In this document: in pieces, positions 54,668 to 64,000 of the stretch | Numbering within the stretch: the first letter of the stretch is position 1 | Layout: the number at the start of each line of letters is the position of its first letter | Origin: Peronospora farinosa | Lineage: Eukaryota > Oomycota > Peronosporomycetes > Peronosporales > Peronosporaceae | Length of the DNA: 64,000 nucleotides | NCBI GenBank assembly: GCA_947646735.1 | Contig: CANTFK010000218.1 | Location: 106,606-170,605 of the forward strand | Reading direction: 5' to 3' | Notes under the pieces: generated by a model | The model's input: only the letters and a program-made list of their open reading frames with translations | Told to the model about the DNA's origin: nothing | Databases searched by the model: none | Translations under genes and position numbers: made by a program

Positions 54668-56365
54668 GGTGCACTGTTGGAAGTGATGAGTGGCTGACAC
54701 CAGTTTTATGGGGTTTTCTGCGTCATAGAATTGTAACGTCGACTGGTAATTGTGACGTGGTAGACACGACTTATCAGTATCTTCTGCAGTTACACACAAT
54801 CCCAGATTCGAGCTATTTTCTGCTTTGAAAATGTACTGATGATTGTTAATGTTAACCCCAGCATATGTAGGGTTAGGACGGACATCCGGTACAAGTGTCA
54901 TTGTCTCAAATGTCCATCATCCCATCGTAATTATCAGAAAGAAGAGCATCCAAAATGAAAGAGTTGCACGTACGACAACTTTGCCACCATTGACTAATGT
55001 GGTCGGCGGTATTACGTATGACACTATAACATTAACGGCAGCAACAAACTTCCAGGAGACCTGAAGTGGACTTGCTGGTGCGATTGTTAGCAGCAACATC
55101 CACCGTAGCATGCCTTGCAATGGATCACCAGCATTACGGTATGCGTGTTCCTCTCGGCAATCATTTTGTGCGCCCTGTCCAGCGCAGTTGCTGATACTTT
55201 GCGCCTGTGACGGGGTTTACCACGTGTAGAAAACTCTATCGATAGTGACAGGGGTGCCCACACAGATTTTCATCAGTCTCGTCTTCACAATGAGACCTGC
55301 TAACATGAGACCCGCTGACATCAACACTCTGTGCGGCCAGAACGTATCCCGTGACTTTTACATCGTATCGTCCACCTCCGAATCTGAACTAGACGACATT
55401 GGTGGTGTCGAGGGCACGTCAATGTATGTGGGTGTGGCCATTAATCTGTGCTGGAATATTACTTGAGTCAAATCCAGTCGTCAACTTGTAGACCCCAAAG
55501 ACAACTTGTAGACCCCAAAGACTTGAGCTGCCTCGTATGCATCGAGCCGGTCAAGTTGCATTCGTACTGCCTCTTCGCTTCCCAACGCCGGCTGTTGGAA
55601 CTGTTGCGCCTATCTTGGTCCGCCCGTCTCAAAACAAACTTTCTCGAGTTGGCTACAAATGTAACTTCCACGTGGCCCTCAGCTTCCGAAACTATTGATC
55701 AATTCCACAGCATGATAATAATTTATTGGTAAGAAAGGTTGATGTCGCTACGTACAAGGTCCTGTTGTTGTTTAACAAACTCGTCCATACAACGCTGCGT
55801 ATTGCTATTCCAGCCATGTAACTGTGATTTTCATTTTCATCAACTTTTTCTCGTTGTCGTTGTCGTACTTGTCGCATCCAATCGCGATTTTTCTGACGTC
55901 ACAATTTTGTATTCGGTACTCAAGCACAGTCAAGCATCTGGATCTTGTGATCAAGATTGAATACTTGCCATGCGGCTTTCCGTCCAATTCATCGAAGATG
56001 TATCCAGCACTTTGGAATTGAAATTTTACAAAAATTGGTCAATTTGATCGATGTACAGTACCAGGTTTGCTTGTTTGTGATAGAAGGACACGTTTGATGG
56101 TGGTTGCTGCTTGCCTTTCAGCTGCACAAACAATGATCTGATGATTAGAAAAGTGGATTTGGACTCGATGTTACAGCGGTCAGGAGCCGCCATGGCCACG
56201 AATAAAATTAGAGATACTTTTGTCTGTGGTTGAAGAAGCCTGCAGCTCAGCTTGTCCATACGAGCGTCTCTCAGTGTGTACATGTATTCTTTACACTTTT
56301 CATTTACCAAGAAAAACGACGACGACGTTAAATTATCCAGCCCAGCGAAACCGACACGACGCCTA
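54668..56365. other. MATE-bZIP intergenic region
   Basis: The minus-strand frame ahead of the MATE start (54901-54668) reads coding-like text with three Cys but has no recognised domain. A 20-bp unit is duplicated in tandem at 55482-55501 and 55502-55521. Short open frames elsewhere (55245-55466, 55448-55732) lack support. Positions 56026-56365 probably include the bZIP 3' UTR. Confidence 0.4.
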
Positions 56366-57835
56366 CTAATTTGATTTCGATTTGGCATCTTCCAAACTCG
56401 GGATCAGTTGTATGGCCGGTGCAATGGTGCCAAACTCCCAGCGCAGGAGTGTCGTCACCATATCCGCCGCGTTGCGGTGCGCATCGAAAGTCGAGCCGTA
56501 ATTGTTCTTACCAGACCACCGCACTTGCACGTACTTGTCTTCTCCAGTAATGCGGTCGGACACTTGCACTATTTCGATGGAGTATGCCAGCTCTGCCCAC
56601 ACGAGTGGTGCCGACGGCTCGATACCAGCACGTTCGGGAAGTAGTTTGGCGCCAGAGGTATCCGCCGGGTTGAGGCTTTGCGTCCCGATCACAAAACCAG
56701 TTGCTCGCAGATTCGAGCTTGTTTTAATTCCTTCATCGGCAAGCAAGGAGCCGTTCAAAGGCACCGTGCCCGTCATCTCCATTCGGTACCGCAATAACGT
56801 AGTTCGAAACACGGGTGATTCGTCAGGCGACCGAACGTCGCGACCGAGCACGTAGGCGTTCGTGTTTACTTCCTGCAGCATTTCCAGCCTCTGAATATCG
56901 TATTTGACCATCTGAGCGCCCTTCAAGTGCATTCCATTCACCCAAGACTTCTGCATAATCTCCAAGACCGACAATTTCTTGAATCGCTTGGTAAAGACGA
57001 ACTCCATATCACTTCCTCGAACGCGTCGGCGCAAGTCCCATCCAAATAGTTCAGAATGGTCAATTGATCCGAAAACTTCATCGGTCACTTCTTCATCGGC
57101 TCTGATGTCATACTTGTCACCACTAAGCTTACGATTATTGCTGCTAAGCAGTTGGTGCTGTACACGCTTGACAGACTTTGTATTCTGCAAAATGACATCC
57201 TTGACGTCTCGTTCTGTAAACGGGTGAAATCCAAACACCGATTCGGCCTCCTGTTCATTCATCATTTTCAGCTTAAAAGGGAATGGAGAGGGCGGCTTCG
57301 AGACTGATGCTGTGAATTCATCCAAGGCCACGGTCGTCTCCATCACGCGTCGGAGTTCCAATTTCCACGACGCCTGATATTGAATTGATGCCTTGAGGTA
57401 CAAATTCTCGGCACCTAATTGTTTCGACAATTCGACAGCTTGGACATATTTCCGATCGCTTGTGCTAGTGATATTCTGATCATTTTCCAACGGTTCCGAA
57501 CGCAATCGGATCGATTGGTACTGTTTTTCCAGATCAGTTACTGCATCACGTAACATTTGCAATTGATCTCGTTGGCGCTGACGTGATCGTCGCATGGACT
57601 CGCGATTTTTCTGCCGCCGTATCTCAAGTGCCGATCCGGTCTCGGATTCAGTGCACAAATCCAGAACAGCGCGTGGGTTTTTCCAGTTAAGCCACATGGA
57701 GTGAATGCCCGACGATGTCACGGTTGTTTCAACCGGATTGTCCAACGTAACGGTCGTTGAAGTGTCCTCTTCACTGCTTGGACTAGTGCAACAATTACTG
57801 TCCAGTAGATTCGTAGTAAATGAGGTTTTACCCAT
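56366..57835 (-). CDS. bZIP transcription factor with long C-terminal domain
   Basis: DNA-binding regulator. I chose ATG 57835 (MGKTSFTTNL, 489 aa); the frame is open to 57985, but those 50 residues look like translated 5' sequence. The basic region RRQKNRESMRRSRQRQRD has the Asn-x7-Arg signature (residues 77 and 85 from the chosen start), followed by a leucine-zipper-like stretch with L/Y heptads up to YQSIR. Oomycete bZIPs often replace the Asn by other residues; here it is kept. The C-terminal ~270 residues contain VFGSIDHSELFGWDLRRRV and WAELAYSIEIVQVSDRITG, a fold I cannot name, possibly START-like and ligand-sensing. No introns. Confidence 0.85.
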   Translation of the reverse strand: MGKTSFTTNLLDSNCCTSPSSEEDTSTTVTLDNPVETTVTSSGIHSMWLNWKNPRAVLDLCTESETGSALEIRRQKNRESMRRSRQRQRDQLQMLRDAVTDLEKQYQSIRLRSEPLENDQNITSTSDRKYVQAVELSKQLGAENLYLKASIQYQASWKLELRRVMETTVALDEFTASVSKPPSPFPFKLKMMNEQEAESVFGFHPFTERDVKDVILQNTKSVKRVQHQLLSSNNRKLSGDKYDIRADEEVTDEVFGSIDHSELFGWDLRRRVRGSDMEFVFTKRFKKLSVLEIMQKSWVNGMHLKGAQMVKYDIQRLEMLQEVNTNAYVLGRDVRSPDESPVFRTTLLRYRMEMTGTVPLNGSLLADEGIKTSSNLRATGFVIGTQSLNPADTSGAKLLPERAGIEPSAPLVWAELAYSIEIVQVSDRITGEDKYVQVRWSGKNNYGSTFDAHRNAADMVTTLLRWEFGTIAPAIQLIPSLEDAKSKSN

Positions 57836-58322
57836 TGTAGCCAAGTTGGTGGTGTTACGAAGGTGAGCGTTTGGCCACATGAAGCAAGTTTCGAATTTGA
57901 TTGCGTATGACAAGTAAGCGATAAAATGGGAGGTATAAAAAGCTTGCAATGGTACGGTCACTGAAAAAAATGTCTCTTCAGGCACCTGTTTTTGTACCTC
58001 AGCGAATAAGTGTAACTGGGGGGGGAGAAATACAAGTCGCAGCTGCCAGAAGTGGGGGATGAATATCTTGATCTTTCTAAGGGAGATACGGAGAAAATGT
58101 GGAGACTTTCAAATGCGGGTACCAAGTCCATCACCTACGGTTTTGCATAGAACGACATAAGCGCGTGTGTATCTGATAATTACAAAGGTAGCCAATGTGG
58201 TAAAAAAACGCTTTCAATGGCCACCACACTGTAAAGAAATTACAATTATAGGCACAGCATATCCCATCTCTTTGCTGTAATAGCCCATTACATGTAATCA
58301 AGTCTAGCAAGTATTGCATTAT
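57836..58322. other. Divergent intergenic region
   Basis: Lies between the bZIP start and the small plus-strand gene, so it should hold both promoters. A G9 run occurs near 58018-58026. No specific motif is claimed. Confidence 0.3.
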
Positions 58323-58559
58323 ATGTTCCTGCCGTTCACCAAGCTCTCGACCCGACAGAGGTACGTCCTCTGTGGCGTTTTTTGGTGTTTTTATAATTCT
58401 AATGTTGTAAACCCCTTTTTACTATCTCCTCTACTACATATTAGCGCCGGGTACGCCGTTTTGTGTGTGCTGCTAAGCCTCGGTATCAAGTATTTGGACG
58501 ACCACGAGCCGCAGCGAGACCCGACCAAGCTAAAGAGTGATAGACTGGTGCGTCACTAG
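58323..58559 (+). CDS. Possible 50-aa single-pass membrane protein
   Basis: Two exons are proposed, 58323-58360 and 58445-58559, with an 84-bp intron (GTACGT to TTAG) and matching phase. The product begins MFLPFTKLSTRQS, has one hydrophobic helix (AGYAVLCVLLSLGIKYL) and a polar C-terminus DDHEPQRDPTKLKSDRLVRH. Size and layout resemble small mitochondrial inner-membrane subunits, but I cannot name a family. Without splicing the frame also stays open, with a less plausible sequence. Confidence 0.55.
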   Translation: MFLPFTKLSTRQRYVLCGVFWCFYNSNVVNPFLLSPLLHISAGYAVLCVLLSLGIKYLDDHEPQRDPTKLKSDRLVRH

Positions 58560-59139
58560 CATCTGTCAGCACGTGTTAATTCAACTTTTTGTAGAATCAA
58601 ATGAGCTGACTGAGGCGTCAATTGTCTTTTTGGTCGACAGGCCTGGAGCGATTTCGATGAGGAAGCAGATACACCAAAGAATTAGCAGTTAGGAACAGCT
58701 GAGATGCCGTGAAGCTCATGTGAGCAATTGCTAATGCCAGCCACGGCGTGCAATCAACCACTGTAATTTGAATTCCGCACAAAATGACATCTTGTTTCCC
58801 CGAAACGTCCACTACGTAGTCATCGGTTCAGTAAAATATTTTGCTTTGTGATGCTAACGCCTTCACTACAGCGCAAACGCGTCGTGATTCCAGAATTATG
58901 TTTCGTATGTCTTGCCTTGCAGTCTATACTTGCACTTATCGAAACAAAGACATTCTAATGAATATACGCATACATGAAGTCGGTCCTTCGCTCTAGTTGA
59001 AGCAATCATTGCACTTTTCTGACTAGTCAAGTCAAGCAAAATCGAATCGCTACTATCTACAACCTAACGCTTTGCTCTGCACTATACATCCACAATTATT
59101 ATAACTCAACATCGCATGCTTGACACTTTAAACTGAAAG
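58560..59139. other. Unassigned sequence
   Basis: A minus-strand open frame at 58618-58812 (64 aa) has no recognised domain. Nothing else is supported. Confidence 0.3.
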
Positions 59140-60330
59140 ATGTCGTCATTGCAACCATCGACGCGAGCTTCATTTACTAATCTGTATCGTACTCTTAACT
59201 CTATGTCAGTAAGGCCACAATAAATGAAAAGTTAATTGCATGAGAAGTGTGTTAACCTTCTACAAATTAGCCATCCAGATGGATGGCATCCAGATGTGAT
59301 GGCTAATTTGTAGAAGGTTAACACACTTCTCATGCAATTAACTTTTCGTTTATTGTTTGTTCGTCAGTAACCGGATAATATTGTTCTTCCCGTGCTTCGC
59401 AGCTTAAATGGTATTGCCAAGCTTTCTCTTTGAAATGAAGTTTCGCTTTGGGCTAAAGTGTATTTAGTATTGGGTGGAAAGCTTCAAGTACGGGCAGATC
59501 TACTACCGCGCCATCCCACGCAGCTGACAAATGCTTACACATGGGAATACACCACGACGGACTGCATAAGCGGCATCATGGTGATCCCAGACCCAGGCCA
59601 GTAAAGCGTTATTGCTCTACAGCAAAAAGAATTATAATTCATTGGAGGATTGCCGTGAACTACGATGAAGAACTCTGGAGACGGTCCAGGGCTCAGCGTA
59701 GGGAAGTGCGTGGCAGATAGTAGCTTAGCAAGAGATGCCACCAATCTGTGGGCTGCGAGAATGAGACCAAGATATGTAAGAAATAGATGCTGTGCACTAG
59801 GTAGAAGCCAAAGAAAAATATATTTAGCATTTACTCCTTTCGTTTGCTCATACTACAATATTCACCCCAGCTGCACTGCGACTTGACCATGTACTTGTCA
59901 AAATGGCACTCGTCTTATTTGCTCATCTCGTACGGTAGTCTCACACTGCAACCGTGTCGCCTTGTTGGAACTGTCAAGTTGCTGCTTGGCCGTCCCATCT
60001 GTCAAGCGTTTGCCCTGTCTCTTCATGTCCTCTCTTCACGATCCACTTCCCACATGTCAAGCTGTCAGACAGCCGGTCAAACAGGTGACACTTCCCATGG
60101 TATAGCCTTGAAACCTTAAAAACCTGTCACGCACGATGGTTTATAACTATATACCAGTTGCCATAAGCCCCAGTACTGCTAAAAGTAAAGAAGCACTAGA
60201 ACACATGTTTATGCGCGCAAGCCTGCTGGCAGAAGGTCATTTACCATACATAGGATAGGAGAAAGATGGGAGACTGGACGTCTTCAAAGCTTTAGTGCAA
60301 GCAAACGCGCGTCAGGACTAGAGAGAAGAG
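59140..60330. repeat. Dispersed repeat upstream of effector 3
   Basis: Counterpart of 1340-2290. Shared blocks include the one around 59480-59660 and the one near 60160-60310 (GACTGGACGTCTTCAAAGCT). Coding remains are too degraded to assign. Confidence 0.55.
59219..59354. repeat. 57-bp foldback inverted repeat
   Basis: Arms 59219-59275 and 59298-59354 are complementary with a single mismatch around a 22-nt loop. The related repeat at 1460-1540 has only one degenerate arm, so the foldback arose by local inverted duplication in this copy. Confidence 0.92.
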
Positions 60331-60940
60331 AAGAACAGACCGTCTATTTCAAACATTAAGGATTGGTAAGATGTCTGGAGTGCTTCTACCAGGACTTCGT
60401 CATTCTTCGCCTCGCTGGCTCAATCTGCTGGCTCGAGACGTCGGGCGTCACGGGGGACACTCCGAAAAGGGCACGTGGAATCGGGTATCCAGCCCGAGGT
60501 GTAAACAGTGGCTCAATGATCGCAACAAGCGCCGGGCACCACACCGATCAGTCCCGATCGACCGCTGATGCACCTGGACGGGGCCGATCAATTCACGTTC
60601 TTGGCAAGTTCACTTCGTGGGACCGAGATTCGCGCTCAGCGATCGAATCGGCGTCTTGAAGGCTGACGTAGAATAGCAGGAACTATTGGGGAAAGAGGGA
60701 ATAATAACCGCGGTCGTCGATCCTCTCCCCCCGGGGGTAACAGGGTTGCTGCTCCCCTTACGGTTCGCACGCTGCGCTTGCCCCCCATAGCGCACGCAGC
60801 AGAGGGAAAACCTCCCCCCTCTTATCCTGGGCCTCCCGTTGGAGGGACTTCCCGCCCTGGTCGGAGGGGGCCGGTTGACCGGCTCTTTAAAGGTCTTCGT
60901 CTCTTGGCCGTTATTGCTCGAAGACGCGAATTGGGAAACG
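60331..60940. other. Unassigned GC-rich sequence
   Basis: It differs in composition from its flanks, with C and G runs (60725-60735, 60810-60820). It interrupts the repeat that is continuous near 2290 in the effector 1 copy, so it is probably an insertion. No coding domain is seen. Confidence 0.35.
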
Positions 60941-61405
60941 CGCGTCAGGACTATTTAAAAGTGGTCCAAGAACAGTCAATCCGTGACAATTCGGCGAGGT
61001 TGGGCCGCCTATGGGACATTCTGTACAGCCTTTGCGCCACAATGCAAACGAGTAACATTCCAGCAAGCCGACGTGGCCATCGCCGGCAGCATTTATGAAT
61101 TCTGGGAAACCACCATGTGACATTTTCGAGCCATTGTGAAGCGAGAGTGTCGGCGAACCGACACAAAAATACAAGGAACCCGTCTGATGACATGCCACGT
61201 GCCATAGCCAGACAATCTCGAGAGCCGGGGCTTGAACACAGTCCAGCGATGCTAACTAGGATTAGAATCGACAGCAACCTAAATAGACTCGTCTGCTTCT
61301 CCCATCCGCTCGTGATCTCGTGTTTTTACCTACCTCTCCTTCAGTCACATCACAGTCGCCCTTTGTCATTTCTAAACTTGGCCGCCAACCCGCAAGCACC
61401 AAACA
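60941..61405 (+). promoter_or_regulatory. Effector 3 5' flank with initiator-like core
   Basis: It matches the flanks of effectors 1 and 2. TTTGTCATTTCTAAACTTGG at 61362-61381 resembles the oomycete initiator region and ends about 25 nt before the ATG, predicting a very short 5' UTR as is usual in oomycetes. Confidence 0.65.
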
Positions 61406-62518
61406 ATGCACCTTCCCTGCGTCCTAATCTTTTTCGCTGTTGCTACCCGTCCAGTGGGTGTTGGTGCACACGTCACAGATGACCAATTTGAGGTCGTGAG
61501 GCACTTGAGAGTTCAAGAGCGCGCACACGGCAAAGACAAAGAAGAGAGGATGAATAGCCTCAACTTGGGCGGAGAAGAGGAAATATCTACCTCAAACCTT
61601 CACAATTTGGTGGAAAAGTATAGAATGGAGATCCCAAACTTTGATTTATACAAGCCTTCTCCTACCGACATTTTTTTGGATAAACTGCTGAAGTTACAGG
61701 AAACAAACTCGAGACCTACATACGCGTTTAACACCGTTATGGATGAATTTAATGAAGAGGAGATGCCCATGATATTTGAAGAAGCGAACGAACGGTTTGC
61801 TGCGGAGAATTTAGACCCCCCGACAGTTTTTAAATTGTATCAGCTTGACCTTGTAGGAGACACCCTTTTCGAACAGCCGCAGATGGTCTACTGGGTCCGG
61901 TACCAGGATTTTTATTCTAGAAGACACGCTGACCTTATGGTGCCTCAATCCTTGCTTGCTCAAATGGATAAATTTCTTTCGATTGAAACTTTGGTGGCCG
62001 CTGCGGCCAGGGTCCCAAATGACGCAGTCGCGCTGCGAGTAAAAGGCGAAATAAAAGAATTTTGGTGGCACGCAGGCCTTACTCCAGATGATGTCTTTAC
62101 TAGGCTCGACCTTGAGAAGGTCGGATATAGCCTTTTTGTCAACCATCTATTCCACTTTTGGACGAGCTACTTTTCCTTCTACAAATCTAAGAAACCCGAG
62201 ACATCCAACGTTTCGATGCTTTCGTTATTGAAAAAACGTCTTGAACAACCGTTTTTGCGTGATTTGTTGACCAAGTATTACAAATCTGATGCAACCCTGA
62301 TTTTAGAAGAAGAAATGAAATCGAAACTGCTGAGACAATGGCAGAACACGGGTATTCAGGTCAATGATGTGCTTCAAACCGCGGCTGAGATGAAAGAAGA
62401 GCATTTGAAAACGGTTTTTGGCAGTGCGTTACAGGATGCTGCAATTAAATACAGATTATATAAAGGGACGGAGATCAATCGGATGAATGACGTAGCAGGG
62501 GGTCGCTTGTCCCAGTAA
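61406..62518 (+). CDS. RXLR-LWY effector 3
   Basis: Intact 370-aa predicted effector. Signal peptide residues 1-22 (MHLPCVLIFFAVATRPVGVG), RHLR at 32-35, EER at 46-48. The body holds LWY-type modules such as LFEQPQMVYWVRYQDFYSRR and LFVNHLFHFWTSYFSFYKS, related to effectors 1 and 2. Proteins of this class act inside plant cells and often modulate immunity; the target cannot be predicted here. 5' and 3' flanks are shared with the other two copies. It is the best candidate of the three for full function. Confidence 0.9.
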   Translation: MHLPCVLIFFAVATRPVGVGAHVTDDQFEVVRHLRVQERAHGKDKEERMNSLNLGGEEEISTSNLHNLVEKYRMEIPNFDLYKPSPTDIFLDKLLKLQETNSRPTYAFNTVMDEFNEEEMPMIFEEANERFAAENLDPPTVFKLYQLDLVGDTLFEQPQMVYWVRYQDFYSRRHADLMVPQSLLAQMDKFLSIETLVAAAARVPNDAVALRVKGEIKEFWWHAGLTPDDVFTRLDLEKVGYSLFVNHLFHFWTSYFSFYKSKKPETSNVSMLSLLKKRLEQPFLRDLLTKYYKSDATLILEEEMKSKLLRQWQNTGIQVNDVLQTAAEMKEEHLKTVFGSALQDAAIKYRLYKGTEINRMNDVAGGRLSQ

Positions 62519-63119
62519 AGCTGCTGATTCCGCGACTTATGCGCATAGTCTTTGGCGATTGGAGAACATTGGTGGCTTTGCTGCGTCAAAAGCCTCGACT
62601 AGTCATCATAGCTTTTAATAACTTTAACACGTTTCTGACGTTATTGAGTTTACTTGTTATATTTGTTCTGTAATAGTCTTACGGTTCGTTTTGTCAAGAC
62701 ATCAACTTCTGATACAACACTGGATGGTAACCCAACTCATCATGGTTGGTCTATGAGACCCACTGACGATAATAGCATAGGGCTATGCAGCTAACAACTC
62801 TCCTATGTTTAATAAATGTGCTGTTATAAGCGTTCATTTTGTAGCATCGCATTCTGTAGCAACGCAGTCTGTAGAACTTGTAGCCGTGACAATCAACTTA
62901 AACAGACCGCCAACTAGTGTGTACGTCCTACACTACAGCTATCATTCCGAATGCCATGCAAACCACGACCGCCAGTACTTGACGCGCCGTCCATAGCAGA
63001 TGCGGTGAAGCCATGCTCATAGACGACTCTGGCCCATGGTGGCGACTAAAAATTTTCTCTTCTTTTTACCGTTCTTTTGGAGCTCCAAGTCATTCTTGTT
63101 GGCCACGCATTTGTACGTC
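62519..63119. other. Effector 3 3' flank
   Basis: The first ~250 bp match the 3' flanks of effector 1 (4260-4550) and effector 2 (41820-41909, inverted). No gene is seen in the rest, apart from minus-strand open text at 63017-63244, which may be an alternative C-terminal exon or frame of the next gene. Confidence 0.45.
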
Positions 63120-63551
63120 TCATCCTTGTTGTCCAGTGCACAACAAAAGTCGTTTGCCAGAACGTGGTAAAGCACTTGGCGCGAGGCAGTAGTCTGAAGC
63201 TCCCATAAGCGAGACACGACGGACCGATCGGCAGTAACATTCATATTCCAAGCTCAAACTGCCAGACCCCGACTCCATACTCCAACTCCAACTGCCACTG
63301 TCGCTATTTTCTCCATCTTTTCCACCCAGGAAACTATAGGAGCTGCTGCCATCATCACTGGACTTGTCACCACTTGAGCCGGACGAAGAAGACGTCGACG
63401 TTGTACTGGAGGTCGCTGGAATCATCTGAGACCGCTTCGTCGACGGTTGAATTGCCTGGGAATTTCCAAAGAGCGTTGTGCTACCAGTAAACTGACTGGC
63501 GACTTGATGGATAGACATTATTGCCATTATTACCAATCCAAACAACAGCAT
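63120..63551 (-). CDS. Ser-rich putative secreted protein
   Basis: From ATG 63551 the product is 143 aa. It opens with a signal-peptide-like helix (MLLFGLVIMAIMSIHQVASQ), then a low-complexity Ser/Gly/Thr region (about residues 45-95) and a Cys-containing end. The frame is open 34 codons further upstream, but the internal Met gives the better signal peptide. A second frame at 63244-63017 also looks coding (Cys, Lys-rich end), so an intron or frameshift near 63240 is possible. No family recognised. Confidence 0.5.
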   Translation of the reverse strand: MLLFGLVIMAIMSIHQVASQFTGSTTLFGNSQAIQPSTKRSQMIPATSSTTSTSSSSGSSGDKSSDDGSSSYSFLGGKDGENSDSGSWSWSMESGSGSLSLEYECYCRSVRRVSLMGASDYCLAPSALPRSGKRLLLCTGQQG

Positions 63552-63659
63552 GAGCTGGCGAGACGATAGTTGGGCATTAGTAAGCACGACCACAATGACT
63601 CTAGTATTTAATTTGCAGTATAAACAAAGAGAAAGCTCATTTTTCACTAGCAAGAAGCA

Positions 63660-64000
63660 TCCATTGCCATCTATTAAACATGTTGCAAGTATCCGCCACC
63701 ATCCATCAGGAATTTAGCAGAAAATCGTTTTCTCCATCTTCGTGAATTCAATTGGAGTGTGGGCCACACGCAACAGGTTGCGCGTAGGTTGCTTTATACG
63801 GCTTCAATACTGATGACGAATTTCGTCATGGCTACACGATTATAAGACTTCTAGCTCGTTTCATTCTCTCTCTCTCTTGCTACAGCACACGAAGGACGTC
63901 AAACGTGGCAAAATGGATACGCGACTTCAATAGAATGTGTATATCGGCAAGCTCGACTCAGAGACAATCCTCGGTGTAACAGGGCATCTAGTTACTCGCA
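63660..64000. other. Unassigned window end
   Basis: AT-rich sequence with a short CT repeat near 63865-63880. It probably contains the 5' region of the preceding minus-strand gene. No other feature is supported. Confidence 0.3.

Noticed and set aside
55692..55877. Second bZIP-like basic stretch (RQVRQRQREK)
   Set aside because: Short, no zipper, and the reverse complement of low-complexity sequence. Considered chance.
57836..57985. Upstream start for the bZIP protein at 57985
   Set aside because: The extra 50 residues are hydrophobic and atypical for the N-terminus of such a factor. The later ATG at 57835 is preferred, though not proven.
1..64000. tRNA or rRNA genes
   Set aside because: I saw no cloverleaf with TTCGAATC-type arms or rRNA-like sequence. 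The only tRNA-related text is primer-binding sites.

Overview
The window looks like an oomycete plant pathogen of the Peronosporales (Phytophthora or downy-mildew type). Three secreted proteins carry an RXLR plus EER-like motif followed by LWY-type repeats, host genes have short GT-AG introns of about 65-95 bp, and most of the sequence is nested Ty3/Gypsy and Ty1/Copia retrotransposons. I cannot name the species.

Layout. 1-4.4 kb: an LTR remnant, a chimeric P4-ATPase pseudogene fragment, a dispersed repeat, and RXLR effector 1, which has a frameshift and an internal 351-bp duplication. 5.4-10.8 kb: two conserved genes on the minus strand, an SFT2-type vesicle-transport protein (three introns) and a complete 1355-aa P4-ATPase lipid flippase. 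11-14.4 kb: degraded repeats (Copia and hAT fragments). 14.45-22.55 kb: Gypsy-1, an LTR element with a chromodomain. 23.96-25.48 and 38.30-41.72 kb: two halves of Gypsy-2 (minus strand), split by the 12.8-kb Gypsy-3 (25.48-38.30 kb, 4-bp target duplication). 41.9-46.8 kb: RXLR effector 2 and a second P4-ATPase pseudogene, an inverted counterpart of the 0.3-4.4 kb locus. 47.1-52.2 kb: a young Copia element with apparently identical LTRs and a 5-bp target duplication. 52.98-57.8 kb: a MATE transporter and a bZIP factor. 58.3 kb: a possible 50-aa membrane protein. 59-62.5 kb: a repeat followed by intact RXLR effector 3. 63.1-63.6 kb: a Ser-rich, probably secreted protein.

The strongest unexplained signal is in Gypsy-1. 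Its LTRs, gag, pol and antisense ORF are packed with short near-perfect inverted repeats (stems of 6-14 bp, loops of about 4-12 nt), roughly one per 40 nt in the stretch I mapped by hand. Gypsy-2, the LTR piece at 1-282 and a spot near 11.3 kb show the same feature. Gypsy-3, the Copia element and the host genes do not show it by eye. A second theme is an antisense ORF between pol and the 3' LTR in both Gypsy-1 and Gypsy-3. Gypsy-3 also has a second RNase H domain, an architecture reminiscent of plant Tat-type elements.

Biologically, the effectors are predicted host-translocated virulence proteins. Their 5' and 3' flanks are shared, so they spread as whole expression units among repeats, together with pieces of the flippase gene. 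All gene calls come from reading motifs and splice signals by eye. No database search or folding computation was run.
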